Assembly: GCF_003846445.2 (NCBI RefSeq)
Contig: NZ_CP030139.2
Coordinates: 1,711,001 to 1,775,000 of the forward strand
Direction: 5' to 3'
Source: Synechococcus elongatus PCC 11801
Lineage (GTDB): Bacteria > Cyanobacteriota > Cyanobacteriia > Synechococcales > Synechococcaceae
Length of the DNA: 64,000 nt
Positions 8,555-16,555 of this stretch are shown piece by piece; within the stretch, counting starts at the first letter, position 1; each line of letters begins with the position of its first letter. The translations under genes and the position numbers were made by a program. Below the pieces are notes generated by a model. That model did no database searches. It saw nothing but the letters and a program-made list of their open reading frames with translations, and was not told the origin of the DNA.

Positions 8555-9175
8555 TCAAGATTGCAGGTCTAATTCCTTACGACCGATGACCCACAGTCGT
8601 TGCCCTTCCGATCGCAACACCACGACTTCATCACCTCGCTGAAAGTCCAGTGGGGAATCGGTACAGGCACTCAGCTCAATCACACTGTTTTTGACTTCCA
8701 GCTGCACCTTGCCACGGCTTTGGGCATTGAAGGGCAAAACGACAATGCCACGAGCCCCCACAAGATCAGTGCTTCGCACCAAGCTGTCTACTTGGCGATT
8801 GCGCAACTGACGCAGGATGCCGGCCATGCTAGTGCCTAGCAGCAATCCCATGGCGATCGCGAGGCCAATTTGCAACAGCGACGGCAAGCCGGGACTGAGC
8901 CAGCCCAGCAGCAACCCTGTCATACCAAAGAAGCAAAGCCCAAAGGTCCAGAACTTGAAGCTGAAGATCGGCAGCCACAGTCGTCGGGATGAGCTCGGTG
9001 GCTCAGGGAGATCGACATCAGGAGCGACCTCAGGGCTAACCTCAGCTTCGACCTCCAGATCGGAATCAAAATCAGAGTCGAAATCGGGGCTAAAGTCGTG
9101 GTCAAGTCCGCCAACGGCAGCGAGTACTACAAAGATGCCGCCGAATAAAAAACAGAACCAATAGACGCTGATCAT
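8555..9175 (-). CDS. NfeD-like/YqiJ-like membrane protein with OB fold
   Basis: A 206-residue protein with an N-terminal hydrophobic helix (MISVYWFCFLFGGIFVVLA), an acidic aspartate-rich linker (SPDFDSDFDSDLEVEAEVS), two further membrane helices in the middle (FWTFGLCFFGMTGLLLGW and LLQIGLAIAMGLLLGTSM) and a C-terminal soluble beta-rich domain (GARGIVVLPFNAQSRGKVQLEV...GDEVVVLRSEG) typical of NfeD/YqiJ OB folds. NfeD-type proteins are usually encoded next to flotillins, and the same pairing is seen here with two flotillin genes downstream. The start at 9175 omits a short upstream extension with no homology that I recognise. Confidence 0.75.
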   Translation of the reverse strand: MISVYWFCFLFGGIFVVLAAVGGLDHDFSPDFDSDFDSDLEVEAEVSPEVAPDVDLPEPPSSSRRLWLPIFSFKFWTFGLCFFGMTGLLLGWLSPGLPSLLQIGLAIAMGLLLGTSMAGILRQLRNRQVDSLVRSTDLVGARGIVVLPFNAQSRGKVQLEVKNSVIELSACTDSPLDFQRGDEVVVLRSEGQRLWVIGRKELDLQS

Positions 9176-9413
9176 CCGAGAGCCAGCTGGATACGCCCCT
9201 ATTAAGCACCACAGGGTACAGGCGGGCAATAAATGCAAGACGGCCCTTAATGTTTTGCAGTCTTCTACTCATGACTAGCTGATTGAGACTGAGGCGATCG
9301 CCTGTTTTTTTAAGCTCAGTCACGTTTCCCAGCGAGGATCCCGCTGCTTTGATCGGCGGCGCTAAGATGGGAAGGCGTTGCGGCGGCCGCAGCGCTTGCT
9401 TTCTCAGCCGCCC

Positions 9414-10478
9414 ATGAAACAGACTTCCGATCTCCACGTCGTCGAGACGCGTTCCTTGATCAGCCCTGCGGAAATTCACCAGAAACTGCCCATTTCCGAG
9501 GCAGCAGCAGATTTGGTGGCTTCTACCCGCGATCGCATCCGTAGCATTTTGCGCAATGGCGATCGCCGCCTGCTGGTGATTGTTGGGCCTTGCTCGATCC
9601 ACGACGTTGATGCCGCTTACGACTACGGCAAAAAACTTCTACCGCTGCGTGAAGAGCTTGCTGACGAGCTGGAAATCGTGATGCGGGTCTATTTTGAAAA
9701 ACCCCGCACAACCGTCGGCTGGAAAGGGTTGATCAACGATCCCCATCTGGACGGCAGCTACGACATCAACACCGGCATCCAACGAGCGCGCAAGCTATTG
9801 CTGGGCTTGGCTGATATGGGCTTGCCTGCTGCAACAGAATTGCTTGACCCGATCATTCCGCAGTACATCGCCGATGTGATTGCTTGGACGGCGATCGGTG
9901 CCCGCACCACGGAAAGCCAAACCCACCGCGAAATGGCTTCGGGATTATCGATGCCGATCGGCTTCAAAAACGGCACTGATGGTAGCTTCCATATCGCGGC
10001 TAACGCGATGCTCTCGGCCAGCCAGCCCCACCATTTCCTGGGGATCAACCATGAGGGACTGGCCAGTATCGTCTCAACAACCGGTAATCCCGACGGTCAT
10101 CTGGTGTTGCGTGGCGGCAGTAAAGGTCCTAACTATGCCGCAGCCGACATTGAGCAGGCAGCCTATCAACTCGCCAGTATGGGTCTGCACTCGCGGGTGA
10201 TGGTGGACTGCAGCCATGGCAACTCCAATAAGGACTATCGCCGTCAGTCGGTGGTGCTTGCGGATTTAGCCGAACAGGTCGCTGAGGGCTCTCGTCATCT
10301 AATGGGTGTGATGATCGAAAGCCATCTGGTGGAAGGCAATCAGCCAATCCCTGCTGACTTATCGCAGTTACGCTACGGTCAAAGCATCACCGATCCCTGT
10401 GTGGACTTCCCCACCACCGAGAAGATGCTGCGCGATTTGGCTCGGGCTCAACGCGGCTTAGTCCCGTCTTTGGCTTAG
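9414..10478 (+). CDS. aroF: 3-deoxy-7-phosphoheptulonate (DAHP) synthase, class I
   Basis: Condenses phosphoenolpyruvate and erythrose 4-phosphate, the first step of the shikimate pathway to aromatic amino acids. The 354-residue protein starts at the ATG at 9414 and belongs to the AroF/AroG/AroH family. Seen: LLVIVGPCSIHD, MRVYFEKPRTTVGWKGLINDP, GARTTESQTHRE, GFKNGTDG, LRGGSKGPNY and VMVDCSHGNS, which carry the PEP, metal and sugar-phosphate binding residues. Class I enzymes are commonly inhibited by Phe, Tyr or Trp, but the sequence does not tell me which. Its stop overlaps the last codon of the convergent kinase gene by 4 bp. Confidence 0.95.
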   Translation: MKQTSDLHVVETRSLISPAEIHQKLPISEAAADLVASTRDRIRSILRNGDRRLLVIVGPCSIHDVDAAYDYGKKLLPLREELADELEIVMRVYFEKPRTTVGWKGLINDPHLDGSYDINTGIQRARKLLLGLADMGLPAATELLDPIIPQYIADVIAWTAIGARTTESQTHREMASGLSMPIGFKNGTDGSFHIAANAMLSASQPHHFLGINHEGLASIVSTTGNPDGHLVLRGGSKGPNYAAADIEQAAYQLASMGLHSRVMVDCSHGNSNKDYRRQSVVLADLAEQVAEGSRHLMGVMIESHLVEGNQPIPADLSQLRYGQSITDPCVDFPTTEKMLRDLARAQRGLVPSLA

Positions 10479-11788
10479 CCAGCACCGCTCAAAATTCGCT
10501 GAATCGTCACCAGATCGTGGCGATCGCCAATATTCCCCGGAAAGCTGACAATCGGCAGACTGGGGAATTTTTGATGGCAAGTCGGTAACTGCACCAGATT
10601 AACGCCGGTACGAATTTGCCCGCGCAGCTCCACGATCGCGGCATCCAAGTTCACCAAAATCGTGTTGGTTGTGATCCCGCCCTTACAGATCAGATAGCCA
10701 ATTTCTGTCGGCAAGGCGCGAACTCGATCGGCAAGAAAATCTGCGATCGCTCGGCTCAGTTGCTGTTGCTGTTCTGGACTTGCACAGGCGTGAAATTGTC
10801 GCTCCGTGAAAATCACGGGCGTTTGACCTTGCTTCAAAGCTTGCTGAATCTGGCGATCGAGATCTGCTGCGAGCTGGGTGCGATTGCGCTCATCAGAACT
10901 GAGAAAGGGAGCAATTGAAACAGCGATCGCAACACTCTGGGGCTGTCTCAATAAGGCTTCCAGTTGCCCTGTACTGATCGTTGTCCACGACCCAACAATC
11001 ACCACCCCGACTCGTTTCTGTGGGTTTAGCTGACCGAATTGCTGGGGCGCGATCGGTTGGGGCGGTAGCTCTGCTAATGCACTAAGCAAACTGGCAGCAC
11101 TACGACAGAGGTAGTGTCCCTGATTAAGAACAGCAAGCTTGAGTCGATTAGCAAATTGTTGAAGCTGATTGGGTGTTTCTGCATCAACAACAAACCAGCG
11201 ATCGCTCGACTCGGATTCAGCCACAAAAGCGGTTTCCAGATTGTCGGCAGTCAAAACCGGAATGCGATCGCTTAACTGGGGATCACCAGCTTGCTCCGCC
11301 AGAAACGCGGGGAGATAGCTAGTTTCGTAGCCAAACAACGGATCACGGGCAAATTCCGTTGCATGCAGCGGGCGATCGCCGGTTGGAGTTTGCAGAAAAT
11401 GCCATCCCTGCCGCGTAATACGGCCACCTTCCAAAAAAGCAGGCACCAGAAATTGCGCTTGGAATGGGCCAAGTTCCGCCGCGATCGCCTGGGGTTCCGT
11501 CCAAAAGTGACCGCGCAAGGTCGAGTCGCCACGACTGACAATTAGCCAATGCTGGAGATTAAGCTGAGCGATCGCTTGGCGGAGATTGTGACAGATCTCG
11601 CGTGTGCGGGCTTCTGCTGCCTCAGCACTGAGCGATCGTGTATTCGCCAGAATGAAGCACAAGGGCGATGGATGACCTAAGCCGACCAGAAGTGTCTCGA
11701 CATCCCAGCGCAGCAGCAGGGGGCAACTGTGGACGGTTTGCGATCCCGTGGGATCGTCATCCAAAACAATGATTTTGAGAGCGGACAC
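10475..11788 (-). CDS. Four-carbon acid sugar kinase family protein (DUF1537/OtnK-like)
   Basis: A 437-residue protein of the DUF1537 family. Characterised members phosphorylate four-carbon sugar acids such as threonate and erythronate with ATP. The GTG at 11788 is chosen because the conserved N-terminal motif LKIIVLDDDPTGSQTVH follows within four residues; an upstream ATG extension is unrelated in sequence. Other visible motifs are SRGDSTLRGH (substrate loop), VVDAETPNQL, VVIVGSWTTIS (start of the C-terminal domain) and CKGGITTNTIL followed by VSFPGNIGDRHDL (nucleotide binding). The usual partners (PdxA2-type dehydrogenase, aldolase, isomerase) are absent nearby, so the physiological substrate is open. 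Confidence 0.82.
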   Translation of the reverse strand: MSALKIIVLDDDPTGSQTVHSCPLLLRWDVETLLVGLGHPSPLCFILANTRSLSAEAAEARTREICHNLRQAIAQLNLQHWLIVSRGDSTLRGHFWTEPQAIAAELGPFQAQFLVPAFLEGGRITRQGWHFLQTPTGDRPLHATEFARDPLFGYETSYLPAFLAEQAGDPQLSDRIPVLTADNLETAFVAESESSDRWFVVDAETPNQLQQFANRLKLAVLNQGHYLCRSAASLLSALAELPPQPIAPQQFGQLNPQKRVGVVIVGSWTTISTGQLEALLRQPQSVAIAVSIAPFLSSDERNRTQLAADLDRQIQQALKQGQTPVIFTERQFHACASPEQQQQLSRAIADFLADRVRALPTEIGYLICKGGITTNTILVNLDAAIVELRGQIRTGVNLVQLPTCHQKFPSLPIVSFPGNIGDRHDLVTIQRILSGAG

Positions 11789-11847
11789 GATCGCAAACTC
11801 AGGCGCTTTTGTTCTAGCCTCGCATTGATCCCCAGAGCGCCTCGAGC

Positions 11848-11955
11848 GTGAGCCTGCCGATTTTTTACAGCGATCGCTTGCTCGACCTCGACACCGGCAC
11901 GGGTCATCCCGAGCGTCCCGAACGACTGACCACAACCGTGGTGCATCTGCGATCG
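11848..11955 (+). pseudogene. Truncated N-terminal remnant of a histone deacetylase/AcuC-family gene
   Basis: From a GTG at 11848 the frame reads MSLPIFYSDRLLDLDTG and then TGHPERPERL, the unmistakable beginning of bacterial and cyanobacterial deacetylase-superfamily proteins (AcuC/HDAC-like, about 300 residues). Homology stops after about 36 residues, close to a GCGATCGCC site at 11949-11957. The frame then runs on as unrelated sequence to a stop at 12060, overlapping the next gene. All catalytic His/Asp residues would lie in the missing part. It is best read as a gene remnant left by a deletion, possibly now serving as leader DNA for the methyltransferase. Confidence 0.6.
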
Positions 11956-12010
11956 CCGGGTGGGAGTGTCAAAATGAAGAAATGTTGCGTTTCTGATCGC
12001 TCCAGCAGTT

Positions 12011-13066
12011 ATGGCGGATCCCATTACCAAGTTTGCCTATCAGACCTTCCAGCAGAGTAAGAGTCTGTTGGGGCTGACTCACAAGAATCTCAGTACGCAA
12101 CTGATGCGGCTCATCGCCCCGACTGAAGGGGAACGGGAAGGGCTCTCACCTGAATTGATGAGCCAGCTCCAGGCATCGATGCAGGTGCTCTTGGATGAAG
12201 ACTACGCGGATGCTGAGGCAGGGGTTTATCCGCTGGCGCAACTGTTTGATACCCCTTGGCAAGATATTGTTCAGCAGTATCCGCGCCTTTGGCTGGACAT
12301 GCCCTCCACGTGGCAGCGGGCTCGGGAAAAGCGCTATCAAGACTTTGAACCAACGGTTGAAACCGATCGCTATCCCAGCTATTACGTTCAAAACTTTCAC
12401 CACCAGACGGGTGGCTATCTGACCGAAGACTCGGCAGAACTCTACGATCTGCAGGTCGAAATTCTCTTTAACGGCACCGCTGATCCAATGCGGCGGCGGA
12501 TTTTACGCCCCCTCAAGCAGGGTCTACAGGCTTTAGCTCGTCCTGAAAAAGATCTGCGGGTGCTGGATGTGGCTTGCGGCACAGGTCGCACCCTGCGTCA
12601 TCTGCGATCGGCCTTGCCCAGCGCCAATCTCTATGGCACCGATCTCTCGCTAGCCTATCTCCGCAAAGCAAACCAATTGCTGTCGGAACGTCCGGGGGAA
12701 CTGCCACAACTGCTGCAAGCCAATGCAGAAGAACTGCCCTATCAAGATGGTTTCTTCCAAGGGGTGACCTCGGTCTTCCTATTCCATGAGTTGCCGCCGC
12801 AAGCTCGCCAAAACGTGATCAATGAATGCTTCCGCGTATTGGAAGCGGGTGGCACGGTAGTCCTGAATGACTCGATTCAAGCGATCGATTCACCGCAGTT
12901 CCGGCCACTGATGGATGGCTTCTATCAGATGTTCCACGAGCCCTACTACCGCCACTATATGGAGGATGATCTCTGCGATCGCCTCAGCCAAGCAGGGTTT
13001 GTCGATATCCAAACCAGCAATCACTTCATGAGCAAAATCTGGGTGGCTCGCAAACCGATCGCCTAA
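12011..13066 (+). CDS. Class I SAM-dependent methyltransferase
   Basis: A 351-residue protein with an N-terminal helical extension of about 140 residues (contains YPSYYVQNFHHQTGGYL, tyrosine- and histidine-rich) followed by a class I methyltransferase domain. Motif I is VLDVACGTG at about 184-192, the acidic motif II region is NLYGTDLSLAYL, and motif III-like ANAEELPYQDGFFQGV precedes the FLFHELP loop and RVLEAGGTVVLND. The order resembles ubiquinone/menaquinone-type small-molecule methyltransferases. The substrate is not evident. The gene lies just downstream of the truncated deacetylase remnant and its promoter must lie in or near that remnant. Confidence 0.85.
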   Translation: MADPITKFAYQTFQQSKSLLGLTHKNLSTQLMRLIAPTEGEREGLSPELMSQLQASMQVLLDEDYADAEAGVYPLAQLFDTPWQDIVQQYPRLWLDMPSTWQRAREKRYQDFEPTVETDRYPSYYVQNFHHQTGGYLTEDSAELYDLQVEILFNGTADPMRRRILRPLKQGLQALARPEKDLRVLDVACGTGRTLRHLRSALPSANLYGTDLSLAYLRKANQLLSERPGELPQLLQANAEELPYQDGFFQGVTSVFLFHELPPQARQNVINECFRVLEAGGTVVLNDSIQAIDSPQFRPLMDGFYQMFHEPYYRHYMEDDLCDRLSQAGFVDIQTSNHFMSKIWVARKPIA

Positions 13067-13494
13067 AACAGTCCCTCAGCAGGCGCGATCGCTTCAAACG
13101 GGCGAGCGATCGCCTGCGATCGTGCCTTTAAGTGGTGGCCTCTCGGCTTCTAGTGCTATGCAGCGATCACCAAAAATGGTCTGGAGAGTTGGCTCGCTCA
13201 TTGCCTTCCAAGCCCTGCCACCTTGTCAGAAACCGTTCAATTCACTCCTGTTGAGTAACTTCTGGCAAAACATAACTCTCTGATCAATCACTGGCTGTAG
13301 CATTGCCTCTCAAAATAAATTCCTGCTGCCAGTAACTTCTTTAAACTTTTCAAAAAACTCAATGACAACCCATCCTGCTCAGGTTGTTCAACAAAAATAG
13401 TTCAGTCAGTGATTGTTATCAACAATCACGCAACAGAAGCAGCCAATACTCTCAAATCTCAGCATAATAAGGCCAACTCGATTGGATAGCTGAG
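13067..13494 (+). other. 428-bp intergenic region upstream of the slipin gene
   Basis: No convincing gene. The first 80 bp are rich in GCGATCGC-type sites; the rest is noticeably richer in A and T than the surrounding genome. It holds two dyads, TTGTTCAACAA at 13384-13394 and a longer palindrome at 13409-13429, which probably belong to the control region of the slipin gene at 13495. A CATAAT element lies at about 13464 but I see no good -35 partner. Confidence 0.6.
13409..13429. promoter_or_regulatory. Palindromic operator-like site upstream of the slipin gene
   Basis: GTGATTGTT and AACAATCAC form a perfect 9-bp inverted repeat around ATC, 65 bp before the ATG of the slipin gene. A shorter dyad with the same core (TTGTT C AACAA) lies 15 bp upstream at 13384-13394. 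The symmetry fits a dimeric repressor or activator. The regulator is unknown. Confidence 0.5.
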
Positions 13495-14292
13495 ATGGAA
13501 TACTTAATAATTCTGGCTGTACTTATCCTCTCTTTTTTGGCATCAGGCTTAAAAATTGATCGCGAATATCAACGAGGCATCATCTATCGGCTAGGGAGAG
13601 TTCGCCGATTACGAGGACCGGGCTTGTATTGGATTATTCCTATTGCTGAACAAAAAGTACAAGTTGACTTACGCTTGAGAACAGTCAACATTGAGCCGCA
13701 AGAAACTGTTACTGCTGATAGTGTCACGATTCGAGTGAATGCGGTTCTCTACTACCGCATGATTGATCCAGTCAAAGCCATCAATTCAGTGGAAAGCTAT
13801 CGAGATGCTGTCTATCAAATTGCCTTAACCACCTTACGGAATGTGATTGGTCAGAATTTACTCGATGACGTTCTACAAAACCGCGATCGCATCAACTTCA
13901 ATGTTCAGCAGATTGTTGATGAAGTGACTGAACCGTGGGGAATTGTGATCGAGCGAGTGGAAATGAAAGATGTTGAAATTCCGCTTAGTATGCAACGAGC
14001 TATGGCCAAAGAAGCGGAAGCCGTGCGTGAAAAACGGGCTCGACGCATTAAAGCTGAGGCAGAACTCGAGGCATCTGAGAAATTGACGGCTGCATCTCGG
14101 ATGATTAGCGAAAGTCCTGCTGCTTTAGAATTACGACGCTTACAAATGCTGGCAGAAATTGGCACTGAAAACAACACGACAACTGTGTTGATGCTGCCTT
14201 CTGACTTCCCTATTTTAGCCAATCGATTGGCCGAGTCTTTGGGGCAATTGTCAGCTCCTTCAGCATCAACTGATCGCACAGCCAAAGAGTGA
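13495..14292 (+). CDS. Slipin (stomatin/prohibitin-like SPFH membrane protein)
   Basis: A 265-residue integral membrane protein with an N-terminal hairpin helix (about 2-20, IILAVLILSFLASGL) and an SPFH domain: IDREYQRGIIYRLGRVRRLRGPGLYWIIP, then VDLRLRTVNIEPQETVTADSVTIRVNAVLYYRM, VESYRDAVYQIALTTLRNVIG and WGIVIERVEMKDVEIP. This matches bacterial stomatin-like slipins of the usual length. Slipins often pair with a membrane NfeD serine protease, but none is adjacent here. Instead a PH-domain gene lies convergent 9 bp downstream. The codon and base composition appears more AT-rich than the flanking genes. Confidence 0.88.
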   Translation: MEYLIILAVLILSFLASGLKIDREYQRGIIYRLGRVRRLRGPGLYWIIPIAEQKVQVDLRLRTVNIEPQETVTADSVTIRVNAVLYYRMIDPVKAINSVESYRDAVYQIALTTLRNVIGQNLLDDVLQNRDRINFNVQQIVDEVTEPWGIVIERVEMKDVEIPLSMQRAMAKEAEAVREKRARRIKAEAELEASEKLTAASRMISESPAALELRRLQMLAEIGTENNTTTVLMLPSDFPILANRLAESLGQLSAPSASTDRTAKE

Positions 14293-14301
14293 AAATCTCT
14301 T

Positions 14302-14673
14302 TCAACTGAGAAGCATTGTATTGAGGGCTGCGATCGCTGAATCAATCTGGCTTGTTGGTCGCAGAATCCGAATTCTTAAGGCACCTAAAGCTGAAACATA
14401 GATCTTAATTTCGGAGTCGAGATCAATCGTCCCAGCAGTTTCATAGGAAAACGCTTGGATACGTGAAATAGGGATGGAGAGATACTCCTGTTTCTTGCCA
14501 GTGATGCCTTGCTTATCAATGAGCAGAATTCGTCGAGTTGTAAAGAAGAGAAGATCACGAGTGCCTTTATAAGCACAGTAGATCATCTCCCCATCGACAA
14601 AAACGCCAGCTCGGACTGAACAGGACTGGGGATCAACAGGGGCTAAGCCGAGCGCTGATTTAAATTCCTGCAT
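14302..14673 (-). CDS. Bacterial pleckstrin-homology domain protein
   Basis: A 123-residue protein that I place in the bacterial PH domain family (bPH_1, formerly DUF1696). The pattern is GVFVDGEMIYCAYKGTRDLLFFTTRRILLIDKQ followed by SIPISRIQAFSYETAGTIDLDSEIKIYVSALGALRI, a seven-strand barrel with a C-terminal helix (QIDSAIAALNTMLLS). The TTRRILLIDKQG motif is characteristic. Function in bacteria is poorly defined; structures form pentameric rings. It converges on the slipin gene, with 9 bp between the stops. Confidence 0.7.
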   Translation of the reverse strand: MQEFKSALGLAPVDPQSCSVRAGVFVDGEMIYCAYKGTRDLLFFTTRRILLIDKQGITGKKQEYLSIPISRIQAFSYETAGTIDLDSEIKIYVSALGALRIRILRPTSQIDSAIAALNTMLLS

Positions 14674-14768
14674 CTCGTTATCTCACATCACTAGGTTCTT
14701 CACTGGCACCGTATTATTTTTCTGGTCAGCGCGATCGCCCTTGAAGATGAATCGATATTTGGGCAAAG

Positions 14769-15275
14769 TTATTGTTTGATATCTTTCGATGATAATGGCC
14801 GTTTCATTAAGAATGAAATGCCTCCTACACGATTTTTGATTTCACTGTTAGGGATTTTCCCAAAACCAAAACGCTCATACAGGGCGATCGCTGGATTCTC
14901 GGCACGCACGCTCAAGCTAATAGCAGGGAATTGGTCTGTAGCCAGTTCAATGAGATGGCTCAGAAGTTGAGTGCCGACTCCTTGCTGACGATAATCCGGT
15001 AGCACCGCCATCGCCAACTCTGGAGTTTGATTGTCAAGATAACTCAAACCTCGTTCTTGCTCTGAACAAAGACGAAGCCAAGCAACCCCGATTGCTTGTT
15101 CCTCGAGCATCGCAACTATTCCGCAGTCACCGCTACGCCCAAACTGCTCAACATACTTCCTGAGAAGTGGTTGTTCTTTAACGGCTTCAACTGAGGGTTC
15201 CTGGGCTGCATAACGCAGCATCTCCCAGAGAATCGGTTGATCAGTTGTTGTCAGCAATCTGAATTGAATGGGCAT
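14769..15275 (-). CDS. GNAT-family N-acetyltransferase
   Basis: A 168-residue acetyltransferase. The acetyl-CoA binding motif A is visible as LAMAVLPDYRQQGVGTQLLSHLIELA (pattern Q-x-x-G-x-G), followed by motif B AISLSVRAENPAIALYERFGFGK. The start at the ATG at 15275 is preferred over a TTG two codons earlier. The substrate is not predictable; the family acetylates small amines, peptides or protein N-termini. It lies in the same AT-richer patch as the slipin and PH-domain genes. Confidence 0.82.
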   Translation of the reverse strand: MPIQFRLLTTTDQPILWEMLRYAAQEPSVEAVKEQPLLRKYVEQFGRSGDCGIVAMLEEQAIGVAWLRLCSEQERGLSYLDNQTPELAMAVLPDYRQQGVGTQLLSHLIELATDQFPAISLSVRAENPAIALYERFGFGKIPNSEIKNRVGGISFLMKRPLSSKDIKQ

Positions 15276-15335
15276 GAACAACGAGGGACGAGATACCGAC
15301 TAATTTGTTGCTTAGGTGGGTGAAACTGTTTTAAG

Positions 15336-16370
15336 TTAAGCAATTGTCGGTGCCGAAGGTTGGCGTAACCAATCCTGTAAAACTTGACTGGGCGGTTGAC
15401 CATGGGGCCAAGCAAAGGCATGGCGGAAAGATGCTGTTTGACAGGCTTGTAGCTGCTGAAAATCAATGACATCTGCGGTCAGCAGTGCTTCGTACTCCGC
15501 CGGTAAACGGACATTATGTAAGCCGGCATTATCGGTGCAGATGACGATATCAACGCCTGCTTCAAAACAGCGATCGAAGACCGTCCGCAATGCACTAATT
15601 TCGGTCAATGTGCCGGTCTGAATATAAGTGGTTGGGCAAACTTCCAAGCATTGTCCTCGTGCTGCCAACTCCGGTAGTAACTCTGGATAGTGCAACGGAA
15701 TTTGGATGCCGTGACCAATTCGCATCAAATAGGGCAATAGATCCGGATAGCAGCCATCACGAGTTTCAAATAAATGTCCGGTCGTCTTCAGACCTAGTTC
15801 CCGCGCCCAGTTAAAAAGCTCAATGAACTCTGGCAACCGCTCTGCATAGGCGCGATCGCCCCCTGCTACATCGATCGCGCAGACAGTTGGCGCAAACTCT
15901 GCTGCCAACTGCACCATCGTCCGGTTCACTTCATAGGGCAGATGCGTATGCAAACAGAGAATTTGCGGCATTAAGAGCGGATAGCCCGGCACTTGGCTGG
16001 CTTCTGCTACGCAGTGAATCACCTCAGGCATCAGAGCGATGCGATCGGCCTGACTGAGATGGGCGGGTGTCCTTAGGTAAGGTGTGTAGCGCAACTCCAG
16101 ATAAGCCAAATTCTCAAAGGTGTAGGCGCCGCGTACCAACCGCTGAATGAAATAAGGCAGTGTTTCTGCCGACTGCGTCGATTCAACCAGCTTGTGAATT
16201 TCCAGATATTCCGCCAGTGACGCCTTGGGAGCCGTGTAGAACTCTTCGAAGTCGCTGTAATCCGTGAAGCGATCGAGCAGATCCGATTGCGATCGCTGCA
16301 AATAGCGCCAGAGGATTCGAGGGACGACGGCGCCTCCCAAGTGGCGATGTAAATCTGCAAATAACGCCAT
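15336..16370 (-). CDS. Adenosine deaminase-like metal-dependent hydrolase
   Basis: A 344-residue amidohydrolase of the adenosine/AMP deaminase family. The start at 16370 has AGGAGGATT directly upstream and gives MALFADLHRHLGG, where HRH are the first metal ligands. TTGHLFETRDG supplies the third histidine and the HxxE glutamate in place of the usual HAGE. LMRIGHGIQI supplies the next conserved histidine, and ICTDNAGLHN the metal-binding aspartate. All the expected ligands appear present, so activity is plausible, though the altered HAGE loop means adenosine should not be assumed as the substrate. It is divergent from purA across 185 bp, which fits a purine salvage role. Confidence 0.78.
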   Translation of the reverse strand: MALFADLHRHLGGAVVPRILWRYLQRSQSDLLDRFTDYSDFEEFYTAPKASLAEYLEIHKLVESTQSAETLPYFIQRLVRGAYTFENLAYLELRYTPYLRTPAHLSQADRIALMPEVIHCVAEASQVPGYPLLMPQILCLHTHLPYEVNRTMVQLAAEFAPTVCAIDVAGGDRAYAERLPEFIELFNWARELGLKTTGHLFETRDGCYPDLLPYLMRIGHGIQIPLHYPELLPELAARGQCLEVCPTTYIQTGTLTEISALRTVFDRCFEAGVDIVICTDNAGLHNVRLPAEYEALLTADVIDFQQLQACQTASFRHAFAWPHGQPPSQVLQDWLRQPSAPTIA

Positions 16371-16555
16371 AATCCTCCTCCAAACTGAGGGGCGGCGATC
16401 GCCCAATTGTTAAGCTTTGTGAGTCATTCAAGCCTAACGCAGCCTTACTCCAGCGTCGTTCTCGATACGTTTCATTGAAAGACGCGGTTTGACAGGCGTT
16501 GAATTGGCGTCGGATAATCCCCTTTTGTGCAAATTTCGAGCGCAGTCGAAAGACC

